A stretch of DNA of 64,000 nt from Verminephrobacter eiseniae EF01-2 (GTDB lineage Bacteria > Pseudomonadota > Gammaproteobacteria > Burkholderiales > Burkholderiaceae_C), in assembly GCF_000015565.1 (NCBI RefSeq), contig NC_008786.1:434001-498000 (forward strand), written 5' to 3'. Of this stretch, positions 1 to 9,814 are shown piece by piece (position 1 is the stretch's first letter; each line of letters begins with the position of its first letter). The translations under genes were made by a program, and so were the position numbers. The notes beneath the pieces were generated by a model, which saw only the letters and a list, made by a program, of their open reading frames with translations, was not told the DNA's origin and searched no databases.

Positions 1-705
1 GCGAGCAACGCGGGCTGGGTGAGCCGCGTGTTCTTGCCGACACCGCAAGCCGTCTTTGCCAGCCTGCTCGAAGGGCTCGATCTTTCGCGGGACGCCGGCA
101 ACGGCGAACTGATCGCCTTCACGCAGGCCACCGTCGGCCACATGCTGCAGGGCTGGCTGCTGGCCTCGCTCTTCGGTGTACTGCTGGGCACGGCCATCGG
201 CGTGTCGCCGGTGGCGCGTGCCTGGGTGCAGCCGACGCTCGAATTCATCCGGCCGCTGCCCGCTTCGGCGTTGCTGCCGCTGGCGCTATCGATCTTCGGG
301 TTGAATCGCGGCACGGTGCTGTTCGTGGTCGCTTTCGGCGCGATGTGGCCGGTGCTGCTGGCCACGGTGCACGGCCTGGCGACGCTGGAGCCGCGCCTGT
401 CGGAAGTGGCGCGCTGCCTGCAGATGTCGCGTGGCGCCCAGGTCTGGAAGATGGGCCTGCCCAACGCCATGCCCGATATCCTGGCCGGCATGAGGCTGGC
501 GCTGACCGTTGCCCTGATCGTGGCGGTGGTCGGTGAAATGATCGCCGCGCAAAGCGGCCTGGGCCAGGCCATTCTTCTGGCCGCGCGCGCCTTTCGCGCG
601 AGCGATTTGTTCGCCGGCATCGCGCTGCTCGGCGGCATCGGCTTTGTCAGCAACGCGCTGCTGGCCGGCGCAGAAAAGCGCTGGCTGCGCTGGCAGCACC
701 CCTGA
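1..705 (+). CDS. ABC transporter inner-membrane permease, SsuC/TauC type (5' end outside window)
   Basis: The reading frame is open from the first base, so the true start lies upstream; about 234 residues are visible. The protein is hydrophobic with several membrane segments. Near residues 135-160 it carries the EAA loop of binding-protein-dependent permeases (EVARCLQMSRGAQVWKMGLP), which docks to the ATPase. The family serves nitrate, sulfonate, taurine or pyrimidine-precursor uptake. Substrate cannot be read here because the binding protein and ATPase are outside the window. The cyclase-family hydrolase begins 58 bp downstream and may share the transcript, which hints at an organic substrate that is hydrolysed after uptake (inference). 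Confidence 0.85.
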   Translation, partial: ASNAGWVSRVFLPTPQAVFASLLEGLDLSRDAGNGELIAFTQATVGHMLQGWLLASLFGVLLGTAIGVSPVARAWVQPTLEFIRPLPASALLPLALSIFGLNRGTVLFVVAFGAMWPVLLATVHGLATLEPRLSEVARCLQMSRGAQVWKMGLPNAMPDILAGMRLALTVALIVAVVGEMIAAQSGLGQAILLAARAFRASDLFAGIALLGGIGFVSNALLAGAEKRWLRWQHP

Positions 706-711
706 TGTGCA

Positions 712-750
712 GAACCCTCCATCCATCCACCCACCCATCCACCCCCCCAC
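712..750. repeat. C-rich low-complexity tract upstream of the cyclase gene
   Basis: Degenerate CCATCCA/CCACCCA units fill most of the gap between the permease stop and the cyclase start codon at 764. A similar CACGCACC-rich tract lies before the CorA-type gene at 2776-2813. They look like simple-sequence spacers, with no dyad or recognisable operator. Confidence 0.5.
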
Positions 751-763
751 CCGGGATACGCCC

Positions 764-1570
764 ATGCCACGCAAGTTTGTCGACCTGTCGATCTTCCTGG
801 AAAACGACGTGCTCTCCGACCCGCCGGCCTTCGCGCCGAAGATCGAGTACTTCACGCACGATCAGACCTATGAGCAGATCGCGTCCTTCTTTCCGGGCTT
901 GCAGCGCGCAGACCTGCCCGATGGCGAAGGCTGGGCCGTGGAACGGGTACAGATGTCCACGCACAACGGCACGCACCTCGATGCGCCCTATCACTTTCAC
1001 TCGACCATGGACAAGGCGCTGGGCAAGCGCCGGCCGGCCATCGCGATCGACGAGGTGCCGCTCGATTGGTGCTTCCAGCCCGGCGTGAAGCTGGATTTTC
1101 GCCACTTCGCTGACGGTTACGTGGTCACGGTCGACGACGTTCAGGCCGAACTCCAGCGCATCGGCCACACGCTGAGCGCGCTCGAAATCGTGCTGGTCAA
1201 CACGCGCGCCGGCTCGCGCTACGGCCACGGCGACTATGTGTCGGCCGGCGCGGGCATGGGCTACAAAGCCACGATGTATCTGCTCGAGCGCGGCGTGCGC
1301 CTGACCGGCACCGACGCCTGGAGCTGGGACGCGCCCTTCGTGCACACCGCGAAGAAATACGGCCAAACGCAGGACGCATCGCTGATCTGGGAAGGCCACA
1401 AGGCAGGCCGCGAGATCGGCTACTGCCACCTGGAGAAGTTGCACAACCTGGAGGTGCTGCCGCCGACGGGCTTTTTCATCAGCTGCTTTCCGCACAAGAT
1501 CCGTGGCGCTTCGGCAGGCTGGACGCGCGCAGTGGCGATCTTCGACGATGCCTTGATGGCGTCGGCCTGA
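764..1570 (+). CDS. Cyclase family protein (kynurenine formamidase-like metal-dependent hydrolase)
   Basis: The 268-residue protein starts at the ATG giving MPRKFVDLS; upstream in-frame codons run through the C-rich tract and are unlikely to be translated. It carries the cyclase-family metal motif HNGTHLDAPYHF around residues 64-75 (HxGTHxDxPxHF), typical of KynB-type arylformamidases and related amide or lactone hydrolases. A second conserved segment is LTGTDAWSWD near residue 185. The fold is a soluble cytosolic metal hydrolase. No kynurenine pathway genes are nearby, so the substrate is open; position behind an ABC permease suggests it acts on the imported compound. Family sure, substrate unknown. 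Confidence 0.85.
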   Translation: MPRKFVDLSIFLENDVLSDPPAFAPKIEYFTHDQTYEQIASFFPGLQRADLPDGEGWAVERVQMSTHNGTHLDAPYHFHSTMDKALGKRRPAIAIDEVPLDWCFQPGVKLDFRHFADGYVVTVDDVQAELQRIGHTLSALEIVLVNTRAGSRYGHGDYVSAGAGMGYKATMYLLERGVRLTGTDAWSWDAPFVHTAKKYGQTQDASLIWEGHKAGREIGYCHLEKLHNLEVLPPTGFFISCFPHKIRGASAGWTRAVAIFDDALMASA

Positions 1571-1649
1571 GACCTGTTCAAACCCCGGGGGGGAAAGCCT
1601 TGTCGAACGGCCTTGCCGAACGCGCCATCGGCTTGGGTCATCGGCCTGA

Positions 1650-2732
<1,083 letters not shown>

Positions 2733-2775
2733 CTCAAAGCGCATACGGAACGGGCGCCACGGGCGCGTTCAGGCG

Positions 2776-2813
2776 TTCACGCACCCACGCACCCACGAAT
2801 CCACGCATCGACG
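2776..2813. repeat. CACGCACC-rich low-complexity tract
   Basis: Short imperfect copies of CACGCACC/CCACGAATC lie between hemB and the CorA-type gene. They resemble the tract at 712-750 in composition and in position just before a start codon. No hairpin or operator is evident. Confidence 0.4.
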
Positions 2814-2831
2814 AACCCCGGCCCGGGCCAC

Positions 2832-3959
2832 ATGCGCATCTTTCACATCCATGGCGGCGGCGTGCAGGAACTGGCGGCCCTGCCGGCCCGGATGCCGGCG
2901 CAGGGCTTTGTCTGGATCGCCTGCTCCCGCCCGGTCTTCCAGGCCCGGCTGGCGGACATACAGGGCAGCCTGCAAGCCCTCGCCGGTCTGCAACTGGTGG
3001 ACTTGCATGTCTCTGACCTGCTCAACGCGCAACTGCCTTCGCATTTCGACTACACCTCGCAGTACGACCTGCTGGTGTTCCGCCGGCTGGCCAGCGCGCA
3101 GGGCCATGCCGCCGCCGCGCCGCAGGATGGGCCTGCGCCTGCCGGCAAACGCCGTGGCCCGCCGGTGCTGCGGCGCATCGACACCAGCCCCGTCGGCTTT
3201 GCGCTGTTCGACCAATTGCTGCTGACGGTGCACCCCGACGACTGCGCCGTGCGCAATGCCTATGCGGCGCGCCTGCTGGCCGCCCTGCCCGGCGCCAGCC
3301 CCGCAGAGGGCCGCAGCAGCCCGCTACCCGGCGCCCGCCTGCCCGGCAGCCCGGCCGACCTGATGCTGCGCGTGATCCACCTGATGGTCGATGGCTACCT
3401 GGACCTGCGCCGCGAACTCACGCGCCAACTCGACCACTGGCAGACCGAGCTGCTCAAGCCGCGCGCGCGTGGCGTGAACTGGGCCTCGCTGCTGCAGGCG
3501 CGGCTGGCGCTGCACGCTCTGGACGAAATCTGCGAAGGCCAGCGCGCGGCCTTGCAGGACTGGATCGAGACGCTGGAGACCTGGGCCTTGCCCGACAGCC
3601 CGGCGGGCCTGCGCGAGCTGGACCTGCTCAAGGTGCGCAGCCGCGACGTGCTCGAACACATAGAGCGCGTGGTGCGCCATGTGCGGCGGCTGGAGCAAAG
3701 CACGGAGACCGCCGTGCAAATCCATTTTTCGGTGCAGAGCCAGCGCACCAACGACACCATGCGCACGCTGACGGCGCTGACGGCGGTGTTCCTGCCGCTG
3801 AACCTGATGGCCGGCATCTTCGGCATGAACTTCGAGTTCCTGCCGCTGACCGACAAAGCCAATGGCTTTTGGTGGGCGCTGGCAGCGATGCTGTTCATCG
3901 CGCTGGCGTTGCTGCTGCTGTTTTGGCGCAAGCGCTATCTGGCGCGCAGCGGGCGCTGA
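2832..3959 (+). CDS. CorA/ZntB-family divalent cation transporter
   Basis: The 375-residue protein has a long cytosolic N-terminal domain, a helical stalk rich in charged residues (about 190-310) and two C-terminal membrane segments. The first segment ends in the GMN signature within FGMNFEFLPL (near 335-345), diagnostic for CorA-type pentameric Mg/Co/Ni or ZntB zinc channels. The C-terminal RKRYLARSGR tail is basic, as expected for the cytosolic end. An insertion rich in Pro/Gly/Arg near 95-115 is unusual. Gap to hemB is 99 bp; cation selectivity cannot be told from sequence. Confidence 0.9.
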   Translation: MRIFHIHGGGVQELAALPARMPAQGFVWIACSRPVFQARLADIQGSLQALAGLQLVDLHVSDLLNAQLPSHFDYTSQYDLLVFRRLASAQGHAAAAPQDGPAPAGKRRGPPVLRRIDTSPVGFALFDQLLLTVHPDDCAVRNAYAARLLAALPGASPAEGRSSPLPGARLPGSPADLMLRVIHLMVDGYLDLRRELTRQLDHWQTELLKPRARGVNWASLLQARLALHALDEICEGQRAALQDWIETLETWALPDSPAGLRELDLLKVRSRDVLEHIERVVRHVRRLEQSTETAVQIHFSVQSQRTNDTMRTLTALTAVFLPLNLMAGIFGMNFEFLPLTDKANGFWWALAAMLFIALALLLLFWRKRYLARSGR

Positions 3960-3971
3960 GCCGGGGCCGGT

Positions 3972-4460
3972 TCAGCGGCTGACGAAACTGCCCGACGCTC
4001 CGCCATGCTTTTGCAGCACCCGCACCCCGTGGATGACCATCCCCCGATCCACCGCCTTGCACATGTCGTAGATGGTCAGCAGCGCGATCTGCACGGCCGT
4101 CAGGGCTTCCATCTCGACGCCCGTCGGACCCACGGTCTCCACGGTGGCCGTGCACGATATGCCGCTGGCGTCCGTCGGGGCCGGGGCTGCGGCGTCGAAT
4201 TCGATCGCGACGCGGGTCAATGCCAGCGGGTGGCACAGCGGGATCAGCTCGCTGGTCTTTTTCGCCGCCTGTATGCCGGCGATGCGGGCAACGCCCAGCA
4301 CATCCCCTTTGCGCGCCGTCCCGGTTTTGATCAGCGCCAGCGTTTCTGGCAACATTTCGATCCGCCCGCAGGCAATGGCCATGCGGTGGGTGGCAGGCTT
4401 GGCAGCCACATCGACCATGTGCGCATGGCCTTGGGCATCGAAGTGGGTGAGTGCGGACAT
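3972..4460 (-). CDS. moaC: Cyclic pyranopterin monophosphate synthase
   Basis: MoaC converts the radical-SAM product of MoaA into cyclic pyranopterin monophosphate, the first isolable precursor of molybdenum cofactor. The 162-residue length is typical. The family core [13 protein letters not shown] lies near residues 66-78. The chosen ATG gives [21 protein letters not shown], the usual N-terminus, rather than a start 51 bp upstream. It is convergent with the CorA-type gene and its stop lies 12 bp from that gene's stop. No other moa gene is in the window. Confidence 0.95.
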   Translation of the reverse strand: MSALTHFDAQGHAHMVDVAAKPATHRMAIACGRIEMLPETLALIKTGTARKGDVLGVARIAGIQAAKKTSELIPLCHPLALTRVAIEFDAAAPAPTDASGISCTATVETVGPTGVEMEALTAVQIALLTIYDMCKAVDRGMVIHGVRVLQKHGGASGSFVSR

Positions 4461-4533
4461 GCAGTGGAAAAACAGTGCGGGACAGGCTTTGCCTGAACCA
4501 TCATCGGACATCGGACGGGAGCATCATACGATC

Positions 4534-5340
4534 ATGCGAAATTGGCTAAAGCGCCTGTGCGCCAGAGAAAAAGAGCGCCTGCACGCCGGTTGGGCGGGGC
4601 GCCTGCGCGCCAGCGGCATTCATCTGGGCATCAGCCTGGGCATTGCAGCGCTGGCAGCGCTGCTGGTTTTTGGCCTGTGGTACCCGTATCCGTACCGGGA
4701 CGTTTCCGGCGGGCGGACGCTGTTCCTGCTCGTGGTCAGTGTCGACGTGATCATGGGGCCGCTGATCACCTTGGCCATTTTCAACCGCACCAAGCGCCGG
4801 CGCGAGCTGGTGCTGGACCTTTCCGTGGTGGGCATGCTGCAACTGGCGGCCCTGGGCTATGGCCTGTGGACCGTCTTCGTGGCCCGGCCGGTGCATCTGG
4901 TGTTCGAATACAGCCGCATGAGCGTGGTCCATGCCATCGATGTCGATGACCAACTGCTGGCCAAGGCGCCGCCAGCGCTGCAAAAGCTGCCGATCACCGG
5001 CCCCACGCTGATTGCGCTGCGGCCTTTCAAGGACGCCAACGAGCAATATGACGCCACGATGGCCGCGCTCGACGGCGCCGCGCTGCCGGCGCGCTGCGAT
5101 CTGTGGCAGCCCTATGCCAGCAGCACCGCCGACATCCTTGCCGTGGCCAAGCCGATCACCGATCTGCGCCAGCGCTTTGCCCAGCAGACGGCGCGGATCG
5201 ATCGCGCGGTGGCAGACAGCGGCCAGCCGGCAGCGCAGTTGCGCTACCTGCCGCTGATCGATCGCGGCACCGCCTGGACCATGCTGCTGGACGCCGCCAC
5301 GGCCGAGCCCCGGGGATTTCTGGCGCTGGACCCGTTCTGA
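4534..5340 (+). CDS. TfpX/TfpZ-type type IV pilin accessory protein
   Basis: The 268-residue protein has about four N-terminal membrane segments (roughly residues 28-50, 65-85, 100-125) and a soluble C-terminal half. The segment WYPYPYRDVSGGRTLFLLVV followed by DVIMGPLITL is typical of TfpX/TfpZ proteins, which modulate assembly of particular pilins. No pilin gene is next to it, which is unusual since these genes often follow pilA. Its stop overlaps the protease start by one base (TGATG), so the two are probably translated from one message. Confidence 0.8.
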   Translation: MRNWLKRLCAREKERLHAGWAGRLRASGIHLGISLGIAALAALLVFGLWYPYPYRDVSGGRTLFLLVVSVDVIMGPLITLAIFNRTKRRRELVLDLSVVGMLQLAALGYGLWTVFVARPVHLVFEYSRMSVVHAIDVDDQLLAKAPPALQKLPITGPTLIALRPFKDANEQYDATMAALDGAALPARCDLWQPYASSTADILAVAKPITDLRQRFAQQTARIDRAVADSGQPAAQLRYLPLIDRGTAWTMLLDAATAEPRGFLALDPF

Positions 5341-6917
5341 TGCCGCCGTTCCTGTGCCGCAAGGCCAAAGCCGTGGTGCAACGGGCGCTGCTGGCCCTGA
5401 CCGTGGGCGCGTGCGCGCTGGCATGGGCGCCACCGGCCAGCGCGCAGACCGGCCTGCCGACCCTGGGCGACGGCAGCGAACTGGGCAGCAGCGCCGAGCG
5501 CCGCCTGGGCGATCGCATCATCCGCGAGCTTTACCGCGACCCCGACTACATCGACGACCCGGTGCTGGAGGACTATGTGCAGGGCCTGTGGCAGTCGCTG
5601 CTGGCGGCGGCCCGCGCCCGCGGGGAACTGTCGGCCGAACTCGACGAGCGCTTTGCCTGGGAGGTGCTGCTCGGGCGCGACCGGAGCGTGAACGCCTTCG
5701 CCCTGCCCGGCGGCTATCTCGGGCTGCACCTCGGTCTGGTCGGCGTCACCAGCACGCGCGATGAACTGGCCTCGGTGCTGGCGCACGAGCTCAGCCATGT
5801 CCTCCAGCGCCATGTCTCGCGCCTGCTCACCGCGCAGAAAAAACAGACACCGCTGTTGCTCGGCGCGCTGGTGCTGGGCGCGCTGGCCGCGAGCAAGAAC
5901 CCGGACGCGGCCCAGGCCCTGGTGGTCGGCGGCCGGGCGCTGCTGCTGCAAAACCAACTGAACTTCTCGCGCGACATGGAGCGCGAGGCCGACCGCATCG
6001 GCTACGGGCTGATGGCGCCTGCCGGCTTCGCCCCCCAGGGCTTCGTCGGCATGTTCGACAAACTGCAACAGGCCAACCGCCTCAATGACAACGGCTCCTG
6101 GCCCTATCTGCGCAGCCACCCGCTGACCACCGAGCGCAGCGCCGACATGCACGCGCGCATCCCGCCGGGCACGGCCATCGGCGCCACGGCGGCGGCGCCC
6201 GCGACGCTGGAACACGCACTGGTGGCAGCGCGCGCCAGAGTGCTTGCCAACCCGGGCGTGGACAGCCTGCGCCAATGGATCGCCGAACCGCACAGCAGCG
6301 GCTGGGCCAGCCAGCCGCTGCCGCACCGCGCCGCCGCGCTGTACGTCGCCGCCTTGGGCAGCAGCCAACTGCGCGATGCCGCCGGCGCGCGCGCTGCGGC
6401 CCAAAAGCTCGACGATCTGGTGCGCAACGCGCCCGATGCCCGGCAGGCGTCGGACCCGGCCACCCGCAGGCTGCTCGGCCTGTTGAACGCCGAGATCGAA
6501 CTGGCCGCTGGCGCCGCCGACGCCGCGTTGCAGGCCCTGCAAGCCCTGCCCGCAGGCAGCGACACCGGCCGGCCGGAACTGCTGCTGCGCACCCGGGCCC
6601 TGCTGCAGGCCCGCCGGGCAGGCGAAGGCGCGCAGGCCCTGCAAACCTGGGTCGCCAACCACCCCAAGGACGCCACGGCATGGCAGTTGCTGGCCGCCGT
6701 CGCACAGGCCCAGGGCCAGACCCTGCGCGCGGTGCGGGCCGAGGCCGAGGCCCATGCTGCGCGCTACGACTATGCCGCCGCCGCAGACCGCTTCAAGGCC
6801 GGACAAGACCTGGCGCGCCGCAGCGGCGCGGCCGTGGACCACATCGACGCCTCCATCATCGACACCCGGCTGCGCGCGATGGAGTCACTGCTGCGCGAAC
6901 AGGCCGCCGAGCGCTGA
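5340..6917 (+). CDS. Periplasmic M48 metallopeptidase, BepA/YfgC type
   Basis: The 525-residue precursor begins with a signal peptide ending near ASAQTG (residues 30-38). The zinc motif HELSHVLQRH (HExxH) lies near 150-160, and a second region with EREADRIGYGLM (near 214-225) supplies the third ligand glutamate. The C-terminal half (about 300-510) is alanine-rich helical TPR-like sequence. This is the arrangement of BepA, which acts on outer-membrane protein assembly. Its ATG overlaps the preceding stop by one base. The 3' end overlaps the converging membrane-protein gene by 33 bp. Confidence 0.92.
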   Translation: MPPFLCRKAKAVVQRALLALTVGACALAWAPPASAQTGLPTLGDGSELGSSAERRLGDRIIRELYRDPDYIDDPVLEDYVQGLWQSLLAAARARGELSAELDERFAWEVLLGRDRSVNAFALPGGYLGLHLGLVGVTSTRDELASVLAHELSHVLQRHVSRLLTAQKKQTPLLLGALVLGALAASKNPDAAQALVVGGRALLLQNQLNFSRDMEREADRIGYGLMAPAGFAPQGFVGMFDKLQQANRLNDNGSWPYLRSHPLTTERSADMHARIPPGTAIGATAAAPATLEHALVAARARVLANPGVDSLRQWIAEPHSSGWASQPLPHRAAALYVAALGSSQLRDAAGARAAAQKLDDLVRNAPDARQASDPATRRLLGLLNAEIELAAGAADAALQALQALPAGSDTGRPELLLRTRALLQARRAGEGAQALQTWVANHPKDATAWQLLAAVAQAQGQTLRAVRAEAEAHAARYDYAAAADRFKAGQDLARRSGAAVDHIDASIIDTRLRAMESLLREQAAER

Positions 6918-7238
6918 CTCGATCAGCACCCCGAGCAACGAATAGATCAGCGAGCCCAGCAGCGCGGCAGCAAACCCGGTGACCTGAAAGCCGTCGAGCA
7001 GGCTGGCGGCGGCCCAGAACATCAGCGCGTTGATGACGAACAGGAACAGCCCCAAGGTGACGATGGTCACCGGCAGCGTCAGCAGCACCAGCACCGGCCG
7101 CAGCACCACGTTGAACAGGCCAATGACGAAGGCCGCGATCAAGGCCGCGCCGAAGCTGCGCACCTCCACCCCGCTGTACACATAGGCCACGAACAGCAAC
7201 GCGACAGCGCTGAGCAGCCATTTCAAAAGGACTCGCAT
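6885..7238 (-). CDS. Four-helix membrane protein, phage holin superfamily IV (PF04020-like)
   Basis: The 117-residue protein is almost entirely four membrane helices (about 4-22, 28-50, 56-78, 88-110) with motifs VIGLFNVVLRPVL and LPVTIVTLGLFLFVINALMF that mark this widespread family. Despite the holin name, chromosomal copies have no demonstrated lysis role. The start at MRVLLKWLL is preferred because upstream codons are Arg/Cys-rich. Its last 11 codons overlap antisense to the end of the M48 protease gene. It is unrelated to phage genes here, since none are present. Confidence 0.85.
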   Translation of the reverse strand: MRVLLKWLLSAVALLFVAYVYSGVEVRSFGAALIAAFVIGLFNVVLRPVLVLLTLPVTIVTLGLFLFVINALMFWAAASLLDGFQVTGFAAALLGSLIYSLLGVLIESALGGLFAQQ

Positions 7239-7384
7239 GGCGACACGATAACATCGGCGCAGCGCCTGCCGGCAGCGCGCGGCGGGCATCCCGAAGCGGC
7301 CCCCGAGCGCCGGACTTCAGCCACGCAGCGCCACGGCAGGCAGCACGACGCCATTTCTTTTTGCCATCCCCGAGAGGCCACCCA

Positions 7385-7981
7385 ATGACGACCCCAACGC
7401 CTGCCGCCGGCCAAGCCATGACGGCAACCCCTGCCACCGTGCGCCGGCTGGACGCCGATGAGGCCGCCGCCAGCGTTGCGGCGCTGGCCGATGTGCTGAT
7501 CGACTGCGTACAGGGCGGCGCATCGGTCAGCTTCATGTGGCCGCTGCCGCGCGACAAGGCGCTGGCGTTTTGGCGCACCGTGGCCGAGGGCGTCGCCCGC
7601 AACGAGCGCGTGCTGCTGGTAGCCCAAGACCCGCATGGCGGCATCGTCGGCACCGTGCAACTGGTGACGGCCATGCCCGACAACCAACCCCACCGCGCCG
7701 ACGTAGCCAAGATGCTAGTGCACCGCAAGGCGCGCCGCCAGGGTCTGGCCCGGCGCCTGCTGGCCGCCGTGGAGGATGCCGCCCGCGCCGAAGGCCGGAC
7801 CGTGCTGGTGCTCGACACCGTGACCGGCGGCGACGCCGAGCGGCTGTACCGGCGCGCAGGCTGGCAGCAGGTGGGCATGGTGCCCGACTACGCGCTGATG
7901 CCGGACGGCGCATTCTGCAGCACCACGTTCTTCTACAAGCGCCTGCGCGGGCCAGACCGATGCGATGCCGGCCCGGTCTGA
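7385..7981 (+). CDS. GNAT-family N-acetyltransferase
   Basis: The 198-residue protein has one GNAT domain. The acetyl-CoA loop is KMLVHRKARRQGLARRLL (near residues 103-120), matching the V-x-x-x-x-R-x-x-G-x-A pattern. Strand-like VLVLDTVTGGDAERLYRRAGW (about 138-158, VLDT...A..LY...GW) completes the domain. The ATG at 7385 follows a GAGAGG element. Acceptor substrate unknown. Apparently monocistronic. Confidence 0.88.
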   Translation: MTTPTPAAGQAMTATPATVRRLDADEAAASVAALADVLIDCVQGGASVSFMWPLPRDKALAFWRTVAEGVARNERVLLVAQDPHGGIVGTVQLVTAMPDNQPHRADVAKMLVHRKARRQGLARRLLAAVEDAARAEGRTVLVLDTVTGGDAERLYRRAGWQQVGMVPDYALMPDGAFCSTTFFYKRLRGPDRCDAGPV

Positions 7982-8289
7982 GACCGCGCTGCGGCACCCG
8001 CTTGCGCCGCACCGGGCCTGTCAGCGCCGCCATTGGCAGGCCCGAGGATGCGTCATGCGCCAGGCCCGGAACGAGACCGGGCATGGTCCGGGGCATGGCC
8101 CAAGGGAAAGCCCAAGAGATGGCCCAAGAGATGGCCCGGAATGAAGCCCGGACGCATGGCTGATATGCAGCTTGCGCCATCGGGAAAGCGGTCACCAGGC
8201 CCTGGGGTTTACCCCAGGTCCGTGAAGCGCCGTTCGGGCGGCGGCTGCGTGCATCATTGGGCGGTTGGCAAACCTTTTCCGGAGACTAC
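7982..8289. other. Intergenic region with a 12-bp tandem repeat at 8099-8146
   Basis: This 308-bp stretch before tctC holds four 12-bp units: CCCAAGGGAAAG, then CCCAAGAGATGG twice exactly, then CCCGGAATGAAG. One plus frame stays open through it as a Lys/Arg/Trp/Pro repeat, but there is no ribosome site or family match, so I do not call a gene. The tctC promoter probably lies in the 3' part. Confidence 0.6.
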
Positions 8290-9249
8290 ATGCGTCGTGC
8301 CATTTTTCTGAAATCACTGGCAGCCATGGCTGCTGCGGGCGTGCTGCCCGTGTCGGCCCAAAAGGCAGCCGCCTTGAAGATGATGATTCCCGCCAACCCG
8401 GGCGGCGGCTGGGATTCCACCGGCCGCGCGCTGGGCAAGGCGATGCAGGATGCGGGGGCGGCAGCGTCGGTGTCTTATGACAACCGGGGCGGCGCCGCCG
8501 GGATCATTGGCCTGGCGCAGTTCGTCAATGCCAGCAAGGGCGACCCGAACGCATTGATGGTGATGGGCGCCGTGATGCTCGGCGGCATCATCGCCGGCAG
8601 GCCGCCGGTGGGGCTGGACAAGGTCACGCCGCTGGCGCGCCTGACCAGCGAGTACAACGTGTTCGTGCTGCCCGTCGATTCGCCGCACAAGACCATGAAG
8701 GATTTGCTCGAACAGCTCAAAAAAGACCCGGGCAGCGTCAAGTGGGGCGGTGGCTCGCGCGGCTCGACCGAGCACATTGCCGCCGCGATGATCGCCCGCG
8801 CGGTGGGGGTGGACCCGGCCAAGATCAACTTCGTGGCCTTCCGTGGCGGCGGTGAAGCCATCGCCGCCGTCCTGGGGGGCAATGTCACCGTGGGCGGCAG
8901 CGGCTACAGCGAGTTTGCCGAATACATCGCTGCCGGCAAGATGCGCGCCGTGGGCGTGACTTCCGGCACCCGCCTCAAGGGGGTGAACGTGCCCACGCTC
9001 AAGGAGCAGGGCATCGATGTGGAGATCGGCAACTGGCGCGGCGTGTACGGCGCCCCCGGCATCACGGACGGGCAGCGCAAAGTGCTGATCGATGCGCTGC
9101 ACCGAACCTTCAAGCACCCGGCCTGGCAAGACCAGATGGACAAGAACCGCTGGACGCCCGCCTGGCTGGCCGGCGACGAGTTTGCCAACTTCGTCGATGC
9201 CGAGTTCGCCAGCCTGCGTGCCACGATGGCCAAGTCGGGGATGGTCTGA
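8290..9249 (+). CDS. tctC: Tripartite tricarboxylate transporter substrate-binding protein (Bug/TctC)
   Basis: The 319-residue periplasmic receptor has a signal peptide MRRAIFLKSLAAMAAAGVLP ending near SAQKA. The first-strand motif MIPANPGGGWDSTGRALG is the anion-binding loop of the family. It starts a tctCBA operon (tctB follows after 1 bp, tctA 12 bp later), so unlike the orphan Bug genes later in the window it has its own membrane partners. Ligand is probably a carboxylate; citrate is only the family prototype. The ATG at 8290 follows CGGAGAC. Confidence 0.95.
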   Translation: MRRAIFLKSLAAMAAAGVLPVSAQKAAALKMMIPANPGGGWDSTGRALGKAMQDAGAAASVSYDNRGGAAGIIGLAQFVNASKGDPNALMVMGAVMLGGIIAGRPPVGLDKVTPLARLTSEYNVFVLPVDSPHKTMKDLLEQLKKDPGSVKWGGGSRGSTEHIAAAMIARAVGVDPAKINFVAFRGGGEAIAAVLGGNVTVGGSGYSEFAEYIAAGKMRAVGVTSGTRLKGVNVPTLKEQGIDVEIGNWRGVYGAPGITDGQRKVLIDALHRTFKHPAWQDQMDKNRWTPAWLAGDEFANFVDAEFASLRATMAKSGMV

Positions 9250-9250
9250 C

Positions 9251-9802
9251 GTGGCGCCAGCACATTCGTCGCACCATCCAGCGCGCCATTCGTCGCATTC
9301 GTCGCACTCGCGGCCCTTGCAGACCCTGCTCGGTGCCGGCTTGGCGCTGCTGGCGCTGTTGCTGGCCTGGGGCGCCAGCGCGGTCAGTTCCGAGGCCGGC
9401 TACGGCGGCGTAGGCCCGAATTTTCTCCCCTGGCTGGTGAGCGCGGCGCTGCTGGTCTGCGCGCTGCTGTGTGTGCTGCATGCGCTGACCGGGGGCTTGC
9501 GCGATCTGCAAGCAGGCTCTGGCGCCGAGCGCGCGCATTGGCAGGGCTTCCTCTGGGTGTCGGCCGCTTTGCTGCTCAATGCGCTGCTGATCACCACGCT
9601 GGGCTTCATCCTGAGCTGCGCGCTGTGCTTCGTGCTGTCGGTGCGGGGCTTCAAGAGCGCTGAAGGCCAGCTCGACCTGCGCCTGCGGGCCTGGGTCAAG
9701 GATGGCTTGATCGGTGTGGCCGTGGCAGCGCCGGTGTTCTGGATGTTTACGCAATTGCTGGCCATCAACCTGCCCGGCCTGACCCGCACGGGGTGGCTGT
9801 AG
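9251..9802 (+). CDS. tctB: Tripartite tricarboxylate transporter small membrane subunit TctB
   Basis: The 183-residue protein has about four membrane segments (about 25-45, 53-75, 95-120, 145-170), as TctB should. The likely start is GTG at 9251, one base after the tctC stop; no ATG fits before the first membrane segment. The N-terminus this implies is His/Ser-rich (HSSHHPARHSSHSSHSR), encoded by repeats of ATTCGTCGC, which is not typical of TctB. If translation begins later, this stretch would be leader. It works with TctA in proton- or sodium-driven uptake of the TctC ligand. Confidence 0.88.
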   Translation: MAPAHSSHHPARHSSHSSHSRPLQTLLGAGLALLALLLAWGASAVSSEAGYGGVGPNFLPWLVSAALLVCALLCVLHALTGGLRDLQAGSGAERAHWQGFLWVSAALLLNALLITTLGFILSCALCFVLSVRGFKSAEGQLDLRLRAWVKDGLIGVAVAAPVFWMFTQLLAINLPGLTRTGWL

Positions 9803-9814
9803 GGCCGACACGCC

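Noticed and set aside
716-757. The C-rich tract as a phase-variation repeat in the cyclase gene
   Set aside because: It lies outside the preferred coding start, the units are irregular, and slippage would not shift the frame from the ATG at 764.
8030-8166. A Lys/Arg/Trp/Pro repeat peptide encoded by the 12-bp tandem repeats
   Set aside because: No ribosome site, no homologue recognised, and the open frame is explained by the 12-bp unit length.
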